From: Fulvivirga sp. M361
GTDB lineage: Bacteria > Bacteroidota > Bacteroidia > Cytophagales > Cyclobacteriaceae
Length of the DNA: 64,000 nt
NCBI RefSeq assembly: GCF_007097395.1
Contig: NZ_VKDC01000006.1
Location: forward strand, 62,001-126,000
Direction of reading: 5' to 3'
This document shows, one piece after another, positions 26,622 through 35,513 of the stretch; positions within the stretch are counted from its first letter, which is position 1; each line of letters begins with the position of its first letter. A program made the translations under genes and the position numbers. The notes under the pieces are model-generated. The model was not told where the DNA came from. It saw only the letters and a list, made by a program, of their open reading frames with translations, and made no database searches.

Positions 26622-26651
26622 GAGCCCTGTTATAACACCTGGGGTGGGCTC
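26622..26651 (+). terminator. Possible hairpin terminator after the DHFR-like gene
   Basis: GAGCCC at 26622-26627 pairs with GGGCTC at 26646-26651. The 18-base loop contains its own TGTTATAACA palindrome. The T run downstream is poor (CCTTACTTT), so efficiency is doubtful. Confidence 0.35.
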
Positions 26652-26848
26652 CCTTACTTTAAAGTCCTCAAATCATCTCTGTTCTTCTATTTACAACGGG
26701 CCGATCAAAATTCCGGTCAGTTTCTATTGACGTCGGCTAATTCAACATTGTATCACTTTTTGACTTCTTAATGGTAGTTGCCCGCTTTTGACTGTTTTAT
26801 CTTTACCGCTTTAGTTGATACTCTGTAAATACGTTTAAGCGCATTCCT

Positions 26849-27883
26849 ATGAAATTGAAAAAAGGCAGTAATAATCCCGTTCTTATACCTAATCCTACTA
26901 ATAGTTGGGAGTCATTGGCTGTTTGTAATCCGGGAGCGTGGTATGAGGATGGAGTATTTTACCTCTTGTACCGGGCGGCAGGTCATGATGATACACATTA
27001 TGTGCATTTTGGTCTTGCTACCAGCAGCAATGGGTTTGATTTTGAGCGTGTTTCTACTGAACCCGTTTTTTCACCCAGCATTGACGGACCTGACGCCGGG
27101 TGTGTGGAAGATCCCCGTATTGTCAAATTTGATGATAAATACTATGTTACTTATGCGTATAGGGCGTACCCTCCCGGGCAATACTGGAAACTTGCCTATG
27201 ATGAAGTGACCTCCGTTGATCTTGGCGAAAATGCGCCCTCCGTATTAAAGAAGAATATCGCCAATACAGGATTGGCTATTTCAGATGATCTGAGGACATT
27301 CAAAAGACTGGGTAGAATGACACTACCGAAGCTGGACGATAGAGATGTGATCCTTTTTCCGGAAAAGGTGAATGGAAAATATGTTTTATTAAGCCGCGCT
27401 AAACAGTGGGTAGGAGAAACTTTTGGTACAGATCACCCGGCCATATGGATCACTTATGCAGATGACCTTATGGATTGGGACTTTTCCACCAGTAGGTTAT
27501 TGGCCAAAGGTGAAGAGGCCTGGGAAAAGAAAATTGGCGGTTCCACACCCCCGCTTAAAACCGATGCGGGATGGTTGACACTTTACCACGGAGTGGATTA
27601 TGGTGGCACTTACAGAGTGGGAGCATTATTGCTGGACTTAAATGAACCGGAAAAGGTAATAGGCAGGACTACGGATTTTATAATGGAGCCGGAGCATGAA
27701 TACGAATTAAACGGATTATACCAGGGGTGTGTCTTTCCCACAGGCAATGTCATTGTGGACGGTGTGCTTTATGTTTATTACGGTGGCGCAGACCAATATT
27801 GTGGCGTAGCCACTTGCCAGGTAGAAGAACTTATTCGTTTCATAAAAGCGAACACAAAGACCTTAGCGTCAAGCGAAGTATGA
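26849..27883 (+). CDS. GH130 beta-mannoside phosphorylase
   Basis: The 344-residue cytoplasmic five-bladed beta-propeller enzyme has GH130 signatures: NPVLIPNPTNSWESLAVCNPGA at the start, and VEDPRI with the presumed general-acid Asp88. Later blocks are PEKVNGKYVLLSRA and a sugar/phosphate-site stretch ending LTLYHGVDYGGTYRVGALLLD. GH130 enzymes split beta-mannosides with phosphate to alpha-mannose-1-phosphate. The WES...NPGA start looks closer to mannooligosaccharide phosphorylases than to the mannosylglucose phosphorylases that work with an epimerase, and no epimerase gene is present here. The subfamily remains uncertain. Its TGA overlaps the ATG of the next gene (ATGA, 27880-27883), so it heads a coupled operon with the GH-A lipoprotein and the symporter. 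Confidence 0.88.
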   Translation: MKLKKGSNNPVLIPNPTNSWESLAVCNPGAWYEDGVFYLLYRAAGHDDTHYVHFGLATSSNGFDFERVSTEPVFSPSIDGPDAGCVEDPRIVKFDDKYYVTYAYRAYPPGQYWKLAYDEVTSVDLGENAPSVLKKNIANTGLAISDDLRTFKRLGRMTLPKLDDRDVILFPEKVNGKYVLLSRAKQWVGETFGTDHPAIWITYADDLMDWDFSTSRLLAKGEEAWEKKIGGSTPPLKTDAGWLTLYHGVDYGGTYRVGALLLDLNEPEKVIGRTTDFIMEPEHEYELNGLYQGCVFPTGNVIVDGVLYVYYGGADQYCGVATCQVEELIRFIKANTKTLASSEV

Positions 27884-29433
27884 GGTATAACGATTATTTC
27901 TGTGGCTTTGCTTTTCTGATACTAACGTTTGTTTCCTGTGCTCCCCTTTCGGAAGATGATGCGGTTAACATCTGGCTCGATGCACCCATAGGAGACAATT
28001 ATATCGGGAACGGTGTACAATGGTCGGCTTATCCTCATGCTGATTCAGAGGAAGCAGAATGGAGGTTTTTGATGAGTCCTTCAAAATTTGACACACTAAT
28101 TGCCAGGCTGGATAAGATGAGGCCCCCGTTTATTCGCATTATGGATCAGGCGACGTGGCGATATTACAAAGGGATGGATACTGAAGGAAATCCTATAATA
28201 GATTTCACCACCCAGGAAGTAAAAACCTTATACAAACTGCTTGATTATTGTCAAAAAAATGACGTGACTGTCGTTTTTGGAGAGTGGGGTAGCCCCAATT
28301 ATGATGTGGAAGACAAACCTGAAAATCATATCACAGATGCTACTGATCCCAGGTGGATTGAAATGATAGGAGAGTATCTTAATCATCTTATCATTGAAAA
28401 AGGATACACCTGTATAAAATACTACAACCTGATCAATGAACCCAATGGGAACTGGGCTTCAACAGACGGAGATTATGAACAATGGGCTGCCGGAGTTGTG
28501 TTGCTGAAGGATGAATTAGAAAAAAGAGGTCTGGGCAAGCATCTTTCTATTACAGGCCCTGGAACGGTCCCCCAATACAATAACCCAAAGACCTCTTTTG
28601 AAGGATGGGAATGGACCACCCGCGCTGTTAAAGACCTGGATATGTCACTCGGGGCGTATGAGGTGCATGCCTACCTGGGCCAGAATACCGTGAAAAATGG
28701 TGAAGTAGCTGAATTTTTGCATCTTGATAAAGTCATGGACGCTGTTGATGGTACGGGCAAACAATTTTTTCTGGGGGAAATTGGTATGAAAGAACAATCA
28801 GGACAGTTAAAATCGGAAAATGACCGGAGGATAGAGGGGGATCCCTACGCCGGGCCCGATTCCAATATGCGTGTATATGATTTCGACTACGGCGTTGACA
28901 TGGTAGATGCCGCTATCCAGTGCATGAACTGTGGAGTTGACGGACTGATAGTTTGGGATTTGGATGATGCCATGCATACCTCGGGAGATACCGGAGATAC
29001 CACGTTACTTAAAAGGTGGGGGTTTTGGAATATTCTGGGGACGGAAGTTACCAATAACCCGGCGGATGAAGAGATCAGACCATGGTTTTATCCGTGGAGC
29101 TGGATGAGTAAATACTTTCCAAAAGGGGCTACGATTTTGAAGTCAGACGCTACCGGGGTGGACGGCGTTCGATTAGTGGCAGCCGGCATTGGAGATAAAA
29201 TAACTATTGCCGTAGTTAATAACACCGAAACGGCACAGGATATAAAAGTCAAGATCCCCAGGTTAGGGCTAAACAGCAGGTATGATATATATCGTTATGA
29301 AGAGCCAAACTATAATGCCAAGAATAATAAGCTCAAAATCCCGAAAGTTTCCCGGATGATTGATTTTTCAGAGGCTTTCAATATCCATTTGGTGCCAACA
29401 AGTGTACTTGTATTAACGTCCCTGGAAGACTGA
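27880..29433 (+). CDS. Clan GH-A glycoside hydrolase, lipoprotein (paralogue 1)
   Basis: The ATG at 27880 overlaps the GH130 stop and gives a 517-residue lipoprotein (TFVSC, Cys20); an upstream in-frame start inside GH130 would destroy that signal. The TIM-barrel shows a general acid/base in NLINEPNGNW (Glu187) and a likely nucleophile in FLGEIGMKE (Glu300), the GH-A layout. A C-terminal beta-domain follows (KITIAVVNNTETAQD...). Family number is uncertain (GH5- or GH39-like). It is clearly homologous to the product of 40347-41843, sharing the IGNG.QW.AYP start and NEPNGNW. Context with GH130 and a GH5 mannanase suggests exo-action on mannooligosaccharides at the outer membrane or in the periplasm. 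Confidence 0.78.
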   Translation: MRYNDYFCGFAFLILTFVSCAPLSEDDAVNIWLDAPIGDNYIGNGVQWSAYPHADSEEAEWRFLMSPSKFDTLIARLDKMRPPFIRIMDQATWRYYKGMDTEGNPIIDFTTQEVKTLYKLLDYCQKNDVTVVFGEWGSPNYDVEDKPENHITDATDPRWIEMIGEYLNHLIIEKGYTCIKYYNLINEPNGNWASTDGDYEQWAAGVVLLKDELEKRGLGKHLSITGPGTVPQYNNPKTSFEGWEWTTRAVKDLDMSLGAYEVHAYLGQNTVKNGEVAEFLHLDKVMDAVDGTGKQFFLGEIGMKEQSGQLKSENDRRIEGDPYAGPDSNMRVYDFDYGVDMVDAAIQCMNCGVDGLIVWDLDDAMHTSGDTGDTTLLKRWGFWNILGTEVTNNPADEEIRPWFYPWSWMSKYFPKGATILKSDATGVDGVRLVAAGIGDKITIAVVNNTETAQDIKVKIPRLGLNSRYDIYRYEEPNYNAKNNKLKIPKVSRMIDFSEAFNIHLVPTSVLVLTSLED

Positions 29434-29437
29434 CTTT

Positions 29438-31021
29438 ATGGCCAATATTGATTTAAGTACGATTGACCTGATCATCATTCTTGTCTACATCATAGGCATG
29501 GTATGGTGGGCATTGAAGCACGTGAGTAATAAAAGCTCGGAAAGCTATTTCCTGGCCGGAAGAAATATGAAATGGCCGGTCGTAGGCTTTTCGCTTTTTG
29601 CGGCGGGAGTTTCCAGTTCCTCCCTGTTGGGCTGGTCGGGTGAGGCTTATGCTACGGGACTTGCCGTGTTTAACTTTCAGTGGGTTTCGGTTTTGGTCAT
29701 GGTGTTTTTTGCGTGGTTCTTTTTACCTTTTTATATTAATTCCGGTGTGTTCACCATGCCTGAGTTCCTTGAAAAACGTTTTGACAAAAGATCGAAATAT
29801 TATTTTTCATTCATTACCATTATCAGTAATGTGTTTGCCGATGCAGCCGTCACCCTTTATGCCGGGGCTATTCTGATACAGCTTATCTATCCTGAAGCCA
29901 GTATTCAACTCATCGTTATTTTTATAGCCGCTGTGGTAGCTTTATATACTATTCCCGGCGGACTTTCATCTGCCATTAACGCAGAGCTACTTCAGGCGAT
30001 CATGCTTCTTTTTGGAGCCATTATCCTCGCTTTTCTCACGTATAACGCCATTGATAACTGGGATGTTTTCTATCAAAACTTTGAGAATACACTGACCCTA
30101 CACATTGTAAGACCGATGGACGACCCTATTGTGCCCTGGTTAGGCATGATCGTGGGTATTCCGGTATTGGCTTTTTATTTCTGGGGAAACAATCAGATGT
30201 TGGTACAAAGGATATTAAGTGCAAAATCCATTGATCATGGTAGAAAAGGGATGTTCCTGGCAGGAGCCCTGATGGTATTGACGCTTTACATCTTTATTTT
30301 TCCGGGAGTATGGGCCCAATATTTATTTCCGGGCCTGGAGAACCCGGACCAGGTGTACCCTAAACTTATTAAAGAACTGATGCCTATTGGACTAATTGGT
30401 ATTATTATCGCGTCTTTGACGGCGGCTTTAGCCTCTTCTTTTAGTGCTGTGATCAATTCCGCTTCTACCATCTTTACCATGGACTTTTATGCTAAAATAA
30501 GTGGTGAAAAAGATACCAAAAAACTGGTTAAAGTAGGACAGCTCTCCGCTACGGTCATTGTGATCATCGCGGCCCTCTGGGCGCCACATATTGATCAGTT
30601 TGGTACTTTGGTGAAATATTACCAAACCATGGTGTCTTATATCGCACCTCCTGTTGTAAGTGTTTTTTTTCTTGGAGTATTTTGGAAGCGCGCCACTGCT
30701 ACCGGTGCTTTTTCAGGACTGATAGGCGGGCTGTTTGTAGCTGTTTTCTTGTTGATCTTCAAGGACCGTACCTTTATGGCGGATATGCACTTCCTGTTAA
30801 TGGTACCATTCATTTTGGGTGCATCTATGATTATTACCATTGTAGCAAGTTTAGTTACTAAGCCATCTCCGGAAAAAGTAATTGAAAGTATGGTATGGAA
30901 AAAGAGTCTATTTACAAAGGAATCCATGCACCTCAAAGGAGTAGTTTGGTATAATAACTACAGAGTGCTTTCTATAGTACTGATTGCTTTTTGTTTTCTC
31001 TTCGCTTTGCTTTACTGGTAA
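29438..31021 (+). CDS. Sodium:solute symporter (SSS family), probable manno-oligosaccharide importer
   Basis: The 527-residue inner-membrane protein has about 13-14 hydrophobic helices. SSS-family marks include SYFLAGRNMKWPVVGFSLFAAGVSSSSLLGWSG near the N-terminus (sodium-site region) and the long motif around AALASSFSAVINSASTIFTMDFY. The family couples Na+ entry to uptake of sugars and other small solutes. It begins 4 bp after the GH-A lipoprotein gene. This fits a role in taking the disaccharide or short oligosaccharide product into the cytoplasm for the GH130 phosphorylase. The convergent AraC gene ends 4 bp away, so any terminator must be shared or lie inside coding sequence. Confidence 0.9.
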   Translation: MANIDLSTIDLIIILVYIIGMVWWALKHVSNKSSESYFLAGRNMKWPVVGFSLFAAGVSSSSLLGWSGEAYATGLAVFNFQWVSVLVMVFFAWFFLPFYINSGVFTMPEFLEKRFDKRSKYYFSFITIISNVFADAAVTLYAGAILIQLIYPEASIQLIVIFIAAVVALYTIPGGLSSAINAELLQAIMLLFGAIILAFLTYNAIDNWDVFYQNFENTLTLHIVRPMDDPIVPWLGMIVGIPVLAFYFWGNNQMLVQRILSAKSIDHGRKGMFLAGALMVLTLYIFIFPGVWAQYLFPGLENPDQVYPKLIKELMPIGLIGIIIASLTAALASSFSAVINSASTIFTMDFYAKISGEKDTKKLVKVGQLSATVIVIIAALWAPHIDQFGTLVKYYQTMVSYIAPPVVSVFFLGVFWKRATATGAFSGLIGGLFVAVFLLIFKDRTFMADMHFLLMVPFILGASMIITIVASLVTKPSPEKVIESMVWKKSLFTKESMHLKGVVWYNNYRVLSIVLIAFCFLFALLYW

Positions 31022-31025
31022 CGGA

Positions 31026-31937
31026 TTAAACGACTCTTAAATATTCCTCTTTTATTTCAGGAACCTGTTCAGAGGTAATGCTGTGATCCTGAAACTGATT
31101 TCTGTAATTCCTTGGTGTGGAGCCCCGGTTCTTTTTGAACAGCCTGTTGAAGTTAGAGACATTATTAAAGCCACAGGAATAACAGATCTGCCCTATGCTG
31201 TCGCTTGTTTCCAACAAAAGTTTGGACGCTTGTCCGATTCTGAGATCGATCACAAACTGAGTAAAGCTTTTATTCGTTCTTTTTTTGAAAAAATGGCTAA
31301 AGGCAGAATCACTCATATTCACTTTGCGGGCCACACTGCTCAGATTTAGGTCCACGTCGTTGTAGTTTTCAAGGACATGATAATAAACCTCGTTGATCCG
31401 GGTACTGATGCTGTGCTCAGGTTTAGAACTAAAACCTACGCTGGTCAGGTTTTTTTGCTCTTTACTGCTTGCCAATAAGTTTAGAATGGTCAGAAATTCA
31501 ATAGCAGATTCAAAACCACTGAGTCCGGGTAGTTTTTGAATTCTCTCGGAGGCCATGGCCCTTGTTTTACCGAAAAACTCTATGCCTCTCACGGAATGTT
31601 CAAGGAGGTGTTTGATATGTTTTAAAGAGTTCTTTGCCAGGAGATCATTGTTAATGAAATTCTGCTCAAACTGGATGGTGACAACATGAGTATCTTCCTT
31701 GCTGTCATCATCTTTTTCCCAACAGTGGTACGTATTAGGGCCTATAAGCACCAGATCGGCTTCACCATATTTTGCTACGGAGTCGCCTACTATTCTATTT
31801 CCGGCGGAATTCAGGACAAGATTCAGTTCATATTCCGGATGCATATGCACAGGATAATCAAATTTAGCGTTGCGATGGTCCAGGATCACAAATATGTCGT
31901 CAGAATTTAGCGGAGTTATTTCAGAATATATTTTCAT
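31026..31937 (-). CDS. AraC-family transcriptional regulator
   Basis: The 303-residue protein combines an N-terminal cupin-like sugar-sensing domain (about 10-130, with HMHPEYELNLV and a YHCWEKDD stretch) with a C-terminal AraC double helix-turn-helix (about 195-290). The second motif reads IGQICYSCGFNNVSNFNRLFKKNRGSTPRNYR, typical of the family. It sits between the GH130-symporter operon and the susC-led operon of PUL C. Its divergent upstream region is 515 bp and contains repeated motifs. It is therefore the likely sugar-responsive activator of both operons. Confidence 0.9.
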   Translation of the reverse strand: MKIYSEITPLNSDDIFVILDHRNAKFDYPVHMHPEYELNLVLNSAGNRIVGDSVAKYGEADLVLIGPNTYHCWEKDDDSKEDTHVVTIQFEQNFINNDLLAKNSLKHIKHLLEHSVRGIEFFGKTRAMASERIQKLPGLSGFESAIEFLTILNLLASSKEQKNLTSVGFSSKPEHSISTRINEVYYHVLENYNDVDLNLSSVARKVNMSDSAFSHFFKKRTNKSFTQFVIDLRIGQASKLLLETSDSIGQICYSCGFNNVSNFNRLFKKNRGSTPRNYRNQFQDHSITSEQVPEIKEEYLRVV

Positions 31938-32452
31938 AAAAAATGCATGGATAATTTAGGTTAATTCATTGAATTACATGATGAAAAGAGAGGTCTGACT
32001 TGATGTTGTCCTCATTATAGTATCATTTCGGAAATAGAATTTCAAAATTGTCAAAATAAAGATAATCGAATCTAATTTACTAGAGGCCTGATAATTATGC
32101 CAATTTGTAAATAATATTTCGTTTCGAGCTGAAAATCTTGCCAGAATTACATTGCCATGATTGAGGTTTGATACTGTTTAATTCATGATCGTATCATTTA
32201 CTTACTTTATTGTATTACTTTTTGAGCCCTTATCTCAAGACCTTTGATCTAGTATTTTATTGTATTCATTAAGTAAATCCAAACCATGATCAATGTTATC
32301 CATCAATATTCTTCTGCCAAACAAGAACTCTGTAAATCAATAATTTAGATATTCGGTAACAAGGACATGACGGATCGCATCGATAAAAAGCAAGAAACTT
32401 TTTACAACGATATGAGCAGTTCATATTTCATTAAAAATTCAAATCTATACTT
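31938..32452. promoter_or_regulatory. Divergent regulatory region of PUL C with direct repeats
   Basis: This 515-bp A+T-rich region separates the AraC gene from susC C. TTTATTGTATT occurs at 32206-32216 and again at 32256-32266, a start-to-start distance of exactly 50 bp (about five helical turns). GTATCATTT occurs at 32020-32028 and 32191-32199. Repeats spaced by whole helical turns suit an AraC-family dimer, but AT-rich DNA can give 11-mers by chance. No small coding frame is supported here. Confidence 0.4.
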
Positions 32453-35400
32453 ATGAAAAAAAAATTTACTATTCTGATCACCGGCTTAATGCTGATGCTG
32501 AATTCAGCGTTTAGTCAGGCCATTGAAGTACGGGGGAAGGTAAGTGATATATTAACCGGTGAAGGGCTGCCCGGTGTTAATATCTTAGTGAAAGGGACCG
32601 CTACAGGTACTACAACAGATATTGATGGTAACTACATAATTAATGTCAACTCCGGTGATGTGCTACTATTCTCTTTTATCGGCTTTCTCACGGAAGAGAT
32701 AGTGATAGGAAGCAAGAATACTATAGATGTCGTTATGGTAGCCGATATTGAGCAGTTGAGTGAAGTAGTGATCATTGGTTATGGAGAAGTAGACAAAAAG
32801 GACCTCACAGGTTCGGTAGCTCAGGTAAAGGCCAAAGACCTGCCGATCATGCCCAGCGCTAACCTGGAGCCTATGCTTCAGGGTAAGGTGCCGGGCCTTA
32901 GCATTACCAATAGTAGTGGAGAGCCCGGCGCTGCGTCCATTGTTCAGCTAAGAGGGGGGGCATCTATAGGAGGAAATAACTCACCGCTGATCATTCTTGA
33001 CGGATTTCCTTTGGACAACGCAGGAGACCTGAGGCAGATCGCTCCGCAAGATGTGGCGTCGGTAGAAGTGCTTAAAGATGCCTCTACAATAGCCATATAC
33101 GGTACCAGGGCAGCTAACGGCCTGATCCTGATCACCACCAAACGTGGTACCGAGGGACGCAATGAAGTGAGTATCAATGCTCAAACAAGCGTTACCAATG
33201 TGATCACCGATAACCTGCCTATTACAACAGATCCCATTCTTTCCGCTCAACTGGCCAATGAATCTGTGCTCAATGACACCCGGAATTTCGTTATCCCTTT
33301 TTCAGGAGAGAAAAGGAACGGGACCTATTTTCCCACCATAGCTGAACTGGAGAGTGATGCCTGGCCTTACCAGACCAATTGGGTCGATTTTGTGCTCAGA
33401 CAGGCGCTTACCCAAAACGTAAATGTGGCTTTTTCAGGAGGTTCTGATAAGGGTACTTTCAGGCTTTCCGGAACCTACTTTGACCAGGAAGGTACGGTGA
33501 TAGGAAACGATTACAGTAAGATATCAGGAGCATTCGCTGTGCAGCAAAATGTATTGGAAAACGTCAAGGTCAATGGCGATGTGAAGGTGAGCTTTATCAA
33601 TGACGTCAACTCGGAAGCGTTAGGTGGTATCGGAAGGTTTCCTGCATTTCCCGTTTATAACCCGGATGGTACATTATTTTTTATAGAACAGGACCAGAAC
33701 CATCCTATCGTGCTTTCCGAAGACATTTCAAGAGAAAGTGAGAACCTGGACCTGATCCTTCAAACCGGCCTGGATTGGGGGATTTTTGATTTCCTTGACT
33801 TTAAAACCAATGTCGGGGTACGGATCGGTAATTCTATTACGGATACTTACAATCCAAGGACTACGTTACGCGGCGCATCCACTAACGGAGAAGGTATCAT
33901 CAATAATTTCAAAGAAACCCGGATCCTTAGCGAGTCAGTACTTACCTATACGAAAGAATTCAATGAAGACCACAGGATCAAAGCATTGCTGGGGACTACC
34001 TACCAGGACACAGAGTTTCGTTCTTCCAGGCTCACCAGTCAGCAGTTTGTGAATGATGTATTGCGAAACCAGGCACTACAGGCAGGGACCCTTCAACTTG
34101 TGGAAAACAATCAGTACAGGACGAGGATACTTTCCCAGTTCGGTCGAATTGATTATACGTTATTTGACAAATACCTTGTTACACTTACAGGCAGAAGAGA
34201 TGGACACAGCCAGTTTGGCGCCAATAACAAATGGGGTTTCTTCCCCGCGGCTGCGGTAGCCTGGAAGGTACATGAGGAAAACTTTATGCAGTCCGCAGGG
34301 GCTATCAGCCAATTGAAATTGCGAGCGAGTTACGGAGTTGCGGGTAGTGTAGGAGCATTAAATCCTTACAATTCGTTGAACTTGTTGGTGAACCAGTCCT
34401 ATCCGAACGGTAATACCAGGCCTGTTCTTGCCGTAGGTTTCGGTCCCGATCACAACCAATTCGGTAGTCCTGACCTGAAATGGGAAACGACCAATACCTT
34501 AGATATTGGCGTTGACCTGAGTTTCCTGGAAGGCAGGGTGAACCTGACAGCGGATTACTATGTGAAACGTACTACGGATGTACTTAGACGGCAACCATTA
34601 CCTTTTTCATCGTTACACGATTTTGTGTTAGTAAACAACGGTGAAATTGAAAACAAAGGACTGGAAATCGCCTTGGATGCGACAGTAGTATCCAATGACG
34701 ATTTTAGATGGAATATCAATGCCAATGCCTTTTTCAACAGGAACACATTGATAGATATTGACCAACCGGATACTGACGGGTTTGATCGTGGACCTTTCCT
34801 TGAAAATTTCAGAGACCGGCCAGCGAGGCTGCAGGTGGGCCAGACCTCCAATATCATTTGGGGATTCAAAACAGATGGTATCATACAGGAGGGGGAGATC
34901 TACGATGTACGTGGTTTGGAACCGGAGGATTATTTACCCGGAGAATATAAATATGTCGACCTCAATAATGATGGTGTAATCGACGAAAAAGACAGAACAG
35001 TGATTGGAGATGTTTATCCCGATCTGACCCTGGGCTTCACGAATAACCTGGAATATAAAGGATTTTCCCTCAATGTATTGCTTACCGCATCCCTGGGACA
35101 GGACATTTTCAATGCTAAAAAATTTGATGGCCCTGACCAGGCAAAACGATGGACCCCTGAAAATCCTACTAACGAATGGCCAAGCTTAAGAGGAGGAAGG
35201 AGGAACAGGATTTCCGACTGGTGGATAGAAGATGGTTCTTTCATGAGGGTGGCCAATGTTACACTGGGATACGATTTTGCTATGGAAAAAGTAAAGCATG
35301 TCAGTAACCTTAGAGTGTTTGTGACGGGGGATAATCTTGCTGTAATTACCGGATATTCCGGGTACGACCCGGAGATATCTTCCGGTTTTGATCCTAACGT

Positions 35401-35488
35401 AGCTAATTCGGAAGTACCTAACATCGATAACGGGGGTTATCCGAGAGCACGGACATTTACGCTTGGCTTAAATGTATCATTTCAATAA
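32453..35488 (+). CDS. SusC/RagA TonB-dependent receptor (PUL C, mannan-type)
   Basis: This 1011-residue outer-membrane receptor has a signal peptide ending in AFSQ. A carboxypeptidase-regulatory-like domain follows (about 25-105, VRGKVSDILTGEGLPGVNILV), then LSEVVIIGYGEVDKKDLTGSV at the TonB-box/plug boundary, the plug (VASVEVLKDASTIAIYGTRAANG) and a full barrel ending in the aromatic FTLGLNVSFQ. No STN domain is present, consistent with AraC rather than FecR control. It leads a run of seven plus-strand genes with gaps of 25-135 bp, including SusD, a binding lipoprotein and two glycoside hydrolases. It should import the oligosaccharides made by the GH5 enzyme. Confidence 0.94.
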   Translation: MKKKFTILITGLMLMLNSAFSQAIEVRGKVSDILTGEGLPGVNILVKGTATGTTTDIDGNYIINVNSGDVLLFSFIGFLTEEIVIGSKNTIDVVMVADIEQLSEVVIIGYGEVDKKDLTGSVAQVKAKDLPIMPSANLEPMLQGKVPGLSITNSSGEPGAASIVQLRGGASIGGNNSPLIILDGFPLDNAGDLRQIAPQDVASVEVLKDASTIAIYGTRAANGLILITTKRGTEGRNEVSINAQTSVTNVITDNLPITTDPILSAQLANESVLNDTRNFVIPFSGEKRNGTYFPTIAELESDAWPYQTNWVDFVLRQALTQNVNVAFSGGSDKGTFRLSGTYFDQEGTVIGNDYSKISGAFAVQQNVLENVKVNGDVKVSFINDVNSEALGGIGRFPAFPVYNPDGTLFFIEQDQNHPIVLSEDISRESENLDLILQTGLDWGIFDFLDFKTNVGVRIGNSITDTYNPRTTLRGASTNGEGIINNFKETRILSESVLTYTKEFNEDHRIKALLGTTYQDTEFRSSRLTSQQFVNDVLRNQALQAGTLQLVENNQYRTRILSQFGRIDYTLFDKYLVTLTGRRDGHSQFGANNKWGFFPAAAVAWKVHEENFMQSAGAISQLKLRASYGVAGSVGALNPYNSLNLLVNQSYPNGNTRPVLAVGFGPDHNQFGSPDLKWETTNTLDIGVDLSFLEGRVNLTADYYVKRTTDVLRRQPLPFSSLHDFVLVNNGEIENKGLEIALDATVVSNDDFRWNINANAFFNRNTLIDIDQPDTDGFDRGPFLENFRDRPARLQVGQTSNIIWGFKTDGIIQEGEIYDVRGLEPEDYLPGEYKYVDLNNDGVIDEKDRTVIGDVYPDLTLGFTNNLEYKGFSLNVLLTASLGQDIFNAKKFDGPDQAKRWTPENPTNEWPSLRGGRRNRISDWWIEDGSFMRVANVTLGYDFAMEKVKHVSNLRVFVTGDNLAVITGYSGYDPEISSGFDPNVANSEVPNIDNGGYPRARTFTLGLNVSFQ

Positions 35489-35513
35489 TACGATCCGGTA
35501 AACTGTTAAAAAC

